Of a stretch of DNA of 5,305 nt, positions 5,279 through 5,305 are shown one piece after another. The position numbers were made by a program, and so were the translations under genes. The DNA is taken from assembly GCA_030146365.1 (NCBI GenBank), contig JASLBU010000286.1:1-5305 (forward strand), read 5' to 3'. Every line of letters begins with the position of its first letter. The stretch's first letter is position 1. This DNA is from Candidatus Limnocylindria bacterium (GTDB lineage Bacteria; Chloroflexota; Limnocylindria; QHBO01). The notes under the pieces are model-generated. The model worked only from the letters and a program-made list of their open reading frames with translations, searched no databases and was not told the origin of the DNA.

Positions 5279-5305
5279 TCAGTCCTCCGCGCGGTACACG
5301 AGGCC
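5279..5305 (-). CDS. Possible 3' end of a gene cut by the window edge
   Basis: Reading the minus strand from the edge gives GLVYRAED and then TGA at 5281-5279, directly followed by the GTG of the mini-ORF. Only eight codons are visible, so this may be chance. Tight spacing to the next gene on the same strand makes an operon partner plausible. No function can be proposed. Confidence 0.25.
   Translation of the reverse strand, partial: GLVYRAED

Overview
The window is GC-rich bacterial chromosome. It carries six well-supported protein genes, packed tightly with little spacer. Third codon positions are mostly G or C. GTG and TTG starts are used, threonine/proline linkers are present, and there is a small double zinc-ribbon protein with a glycine-rich middle. 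Together these suggest a GC-rich Chloroflexota lineage (for example a soil or freshwater Limnocylindria-like bacterium), with Actinomycetota as the alternative. This placement is inference from style and gene families; there is no rRNA or other marker in the window. I see no mobile element, CRISPR array, tRNA or rRNA.

Left part (1-2396): two divergently transcribed exported peptidase genes separated by 52 bases. The minus-strand gene encodes a signal-peptide-bearing M1-family (gluzincin) zinc metallopeptidase. The plus-strand gene encodes a membrane-anchored or secreted cysteine peptidase-like protein of the C39-like/papain-like fold, with a Thr/Pro linker and an apparent Cys-His-Asp triad. 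Both probably act outside the cytoplasmic membrane.

Middle part (2410-4245): a minus-strand pair. The first gene encodes a stand-alone cyclic-nucleotide-binding domain protein with no DNA-binding domain. The second, 51 bases downstream, encodes a shortened MurJ/MviN-family (MOP superfamily) lipid flippase. The flippase gene converges on the cysteine peptidase gene with only 13 bases between the stop codons.

Right part (4246-5305): a 215-base divergent regulatory region holds a candidate leaderless promoter for the cyclic-nucleotide-binding gene. On the other strand it holds a candidate promoter, two adjacent perfect palindromes and a roughly 110-base leader. This leader precedes a TTG-started double zinc-ribbon protein gene that ends in a clear intrinsic terminator. 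The terminator lies directly against the 3' end of a minus-strand gene for a small helical protein of unknown function. That gene starts with GTG and overlaps the stop of a possible 10-codon mini-ORF by four bases. The mini-ORF in turn follows the possible tail of another minus-strand gene cut by the window edge.

I did not find a clearly new multi-gene system. The most interesting points are the cyclic-nucleotide sensor next to a MurJ-like flippase that appears to lack the last two membrane helices and a conserved arginine, and the unusual leader of the zinc-ribbon gene.
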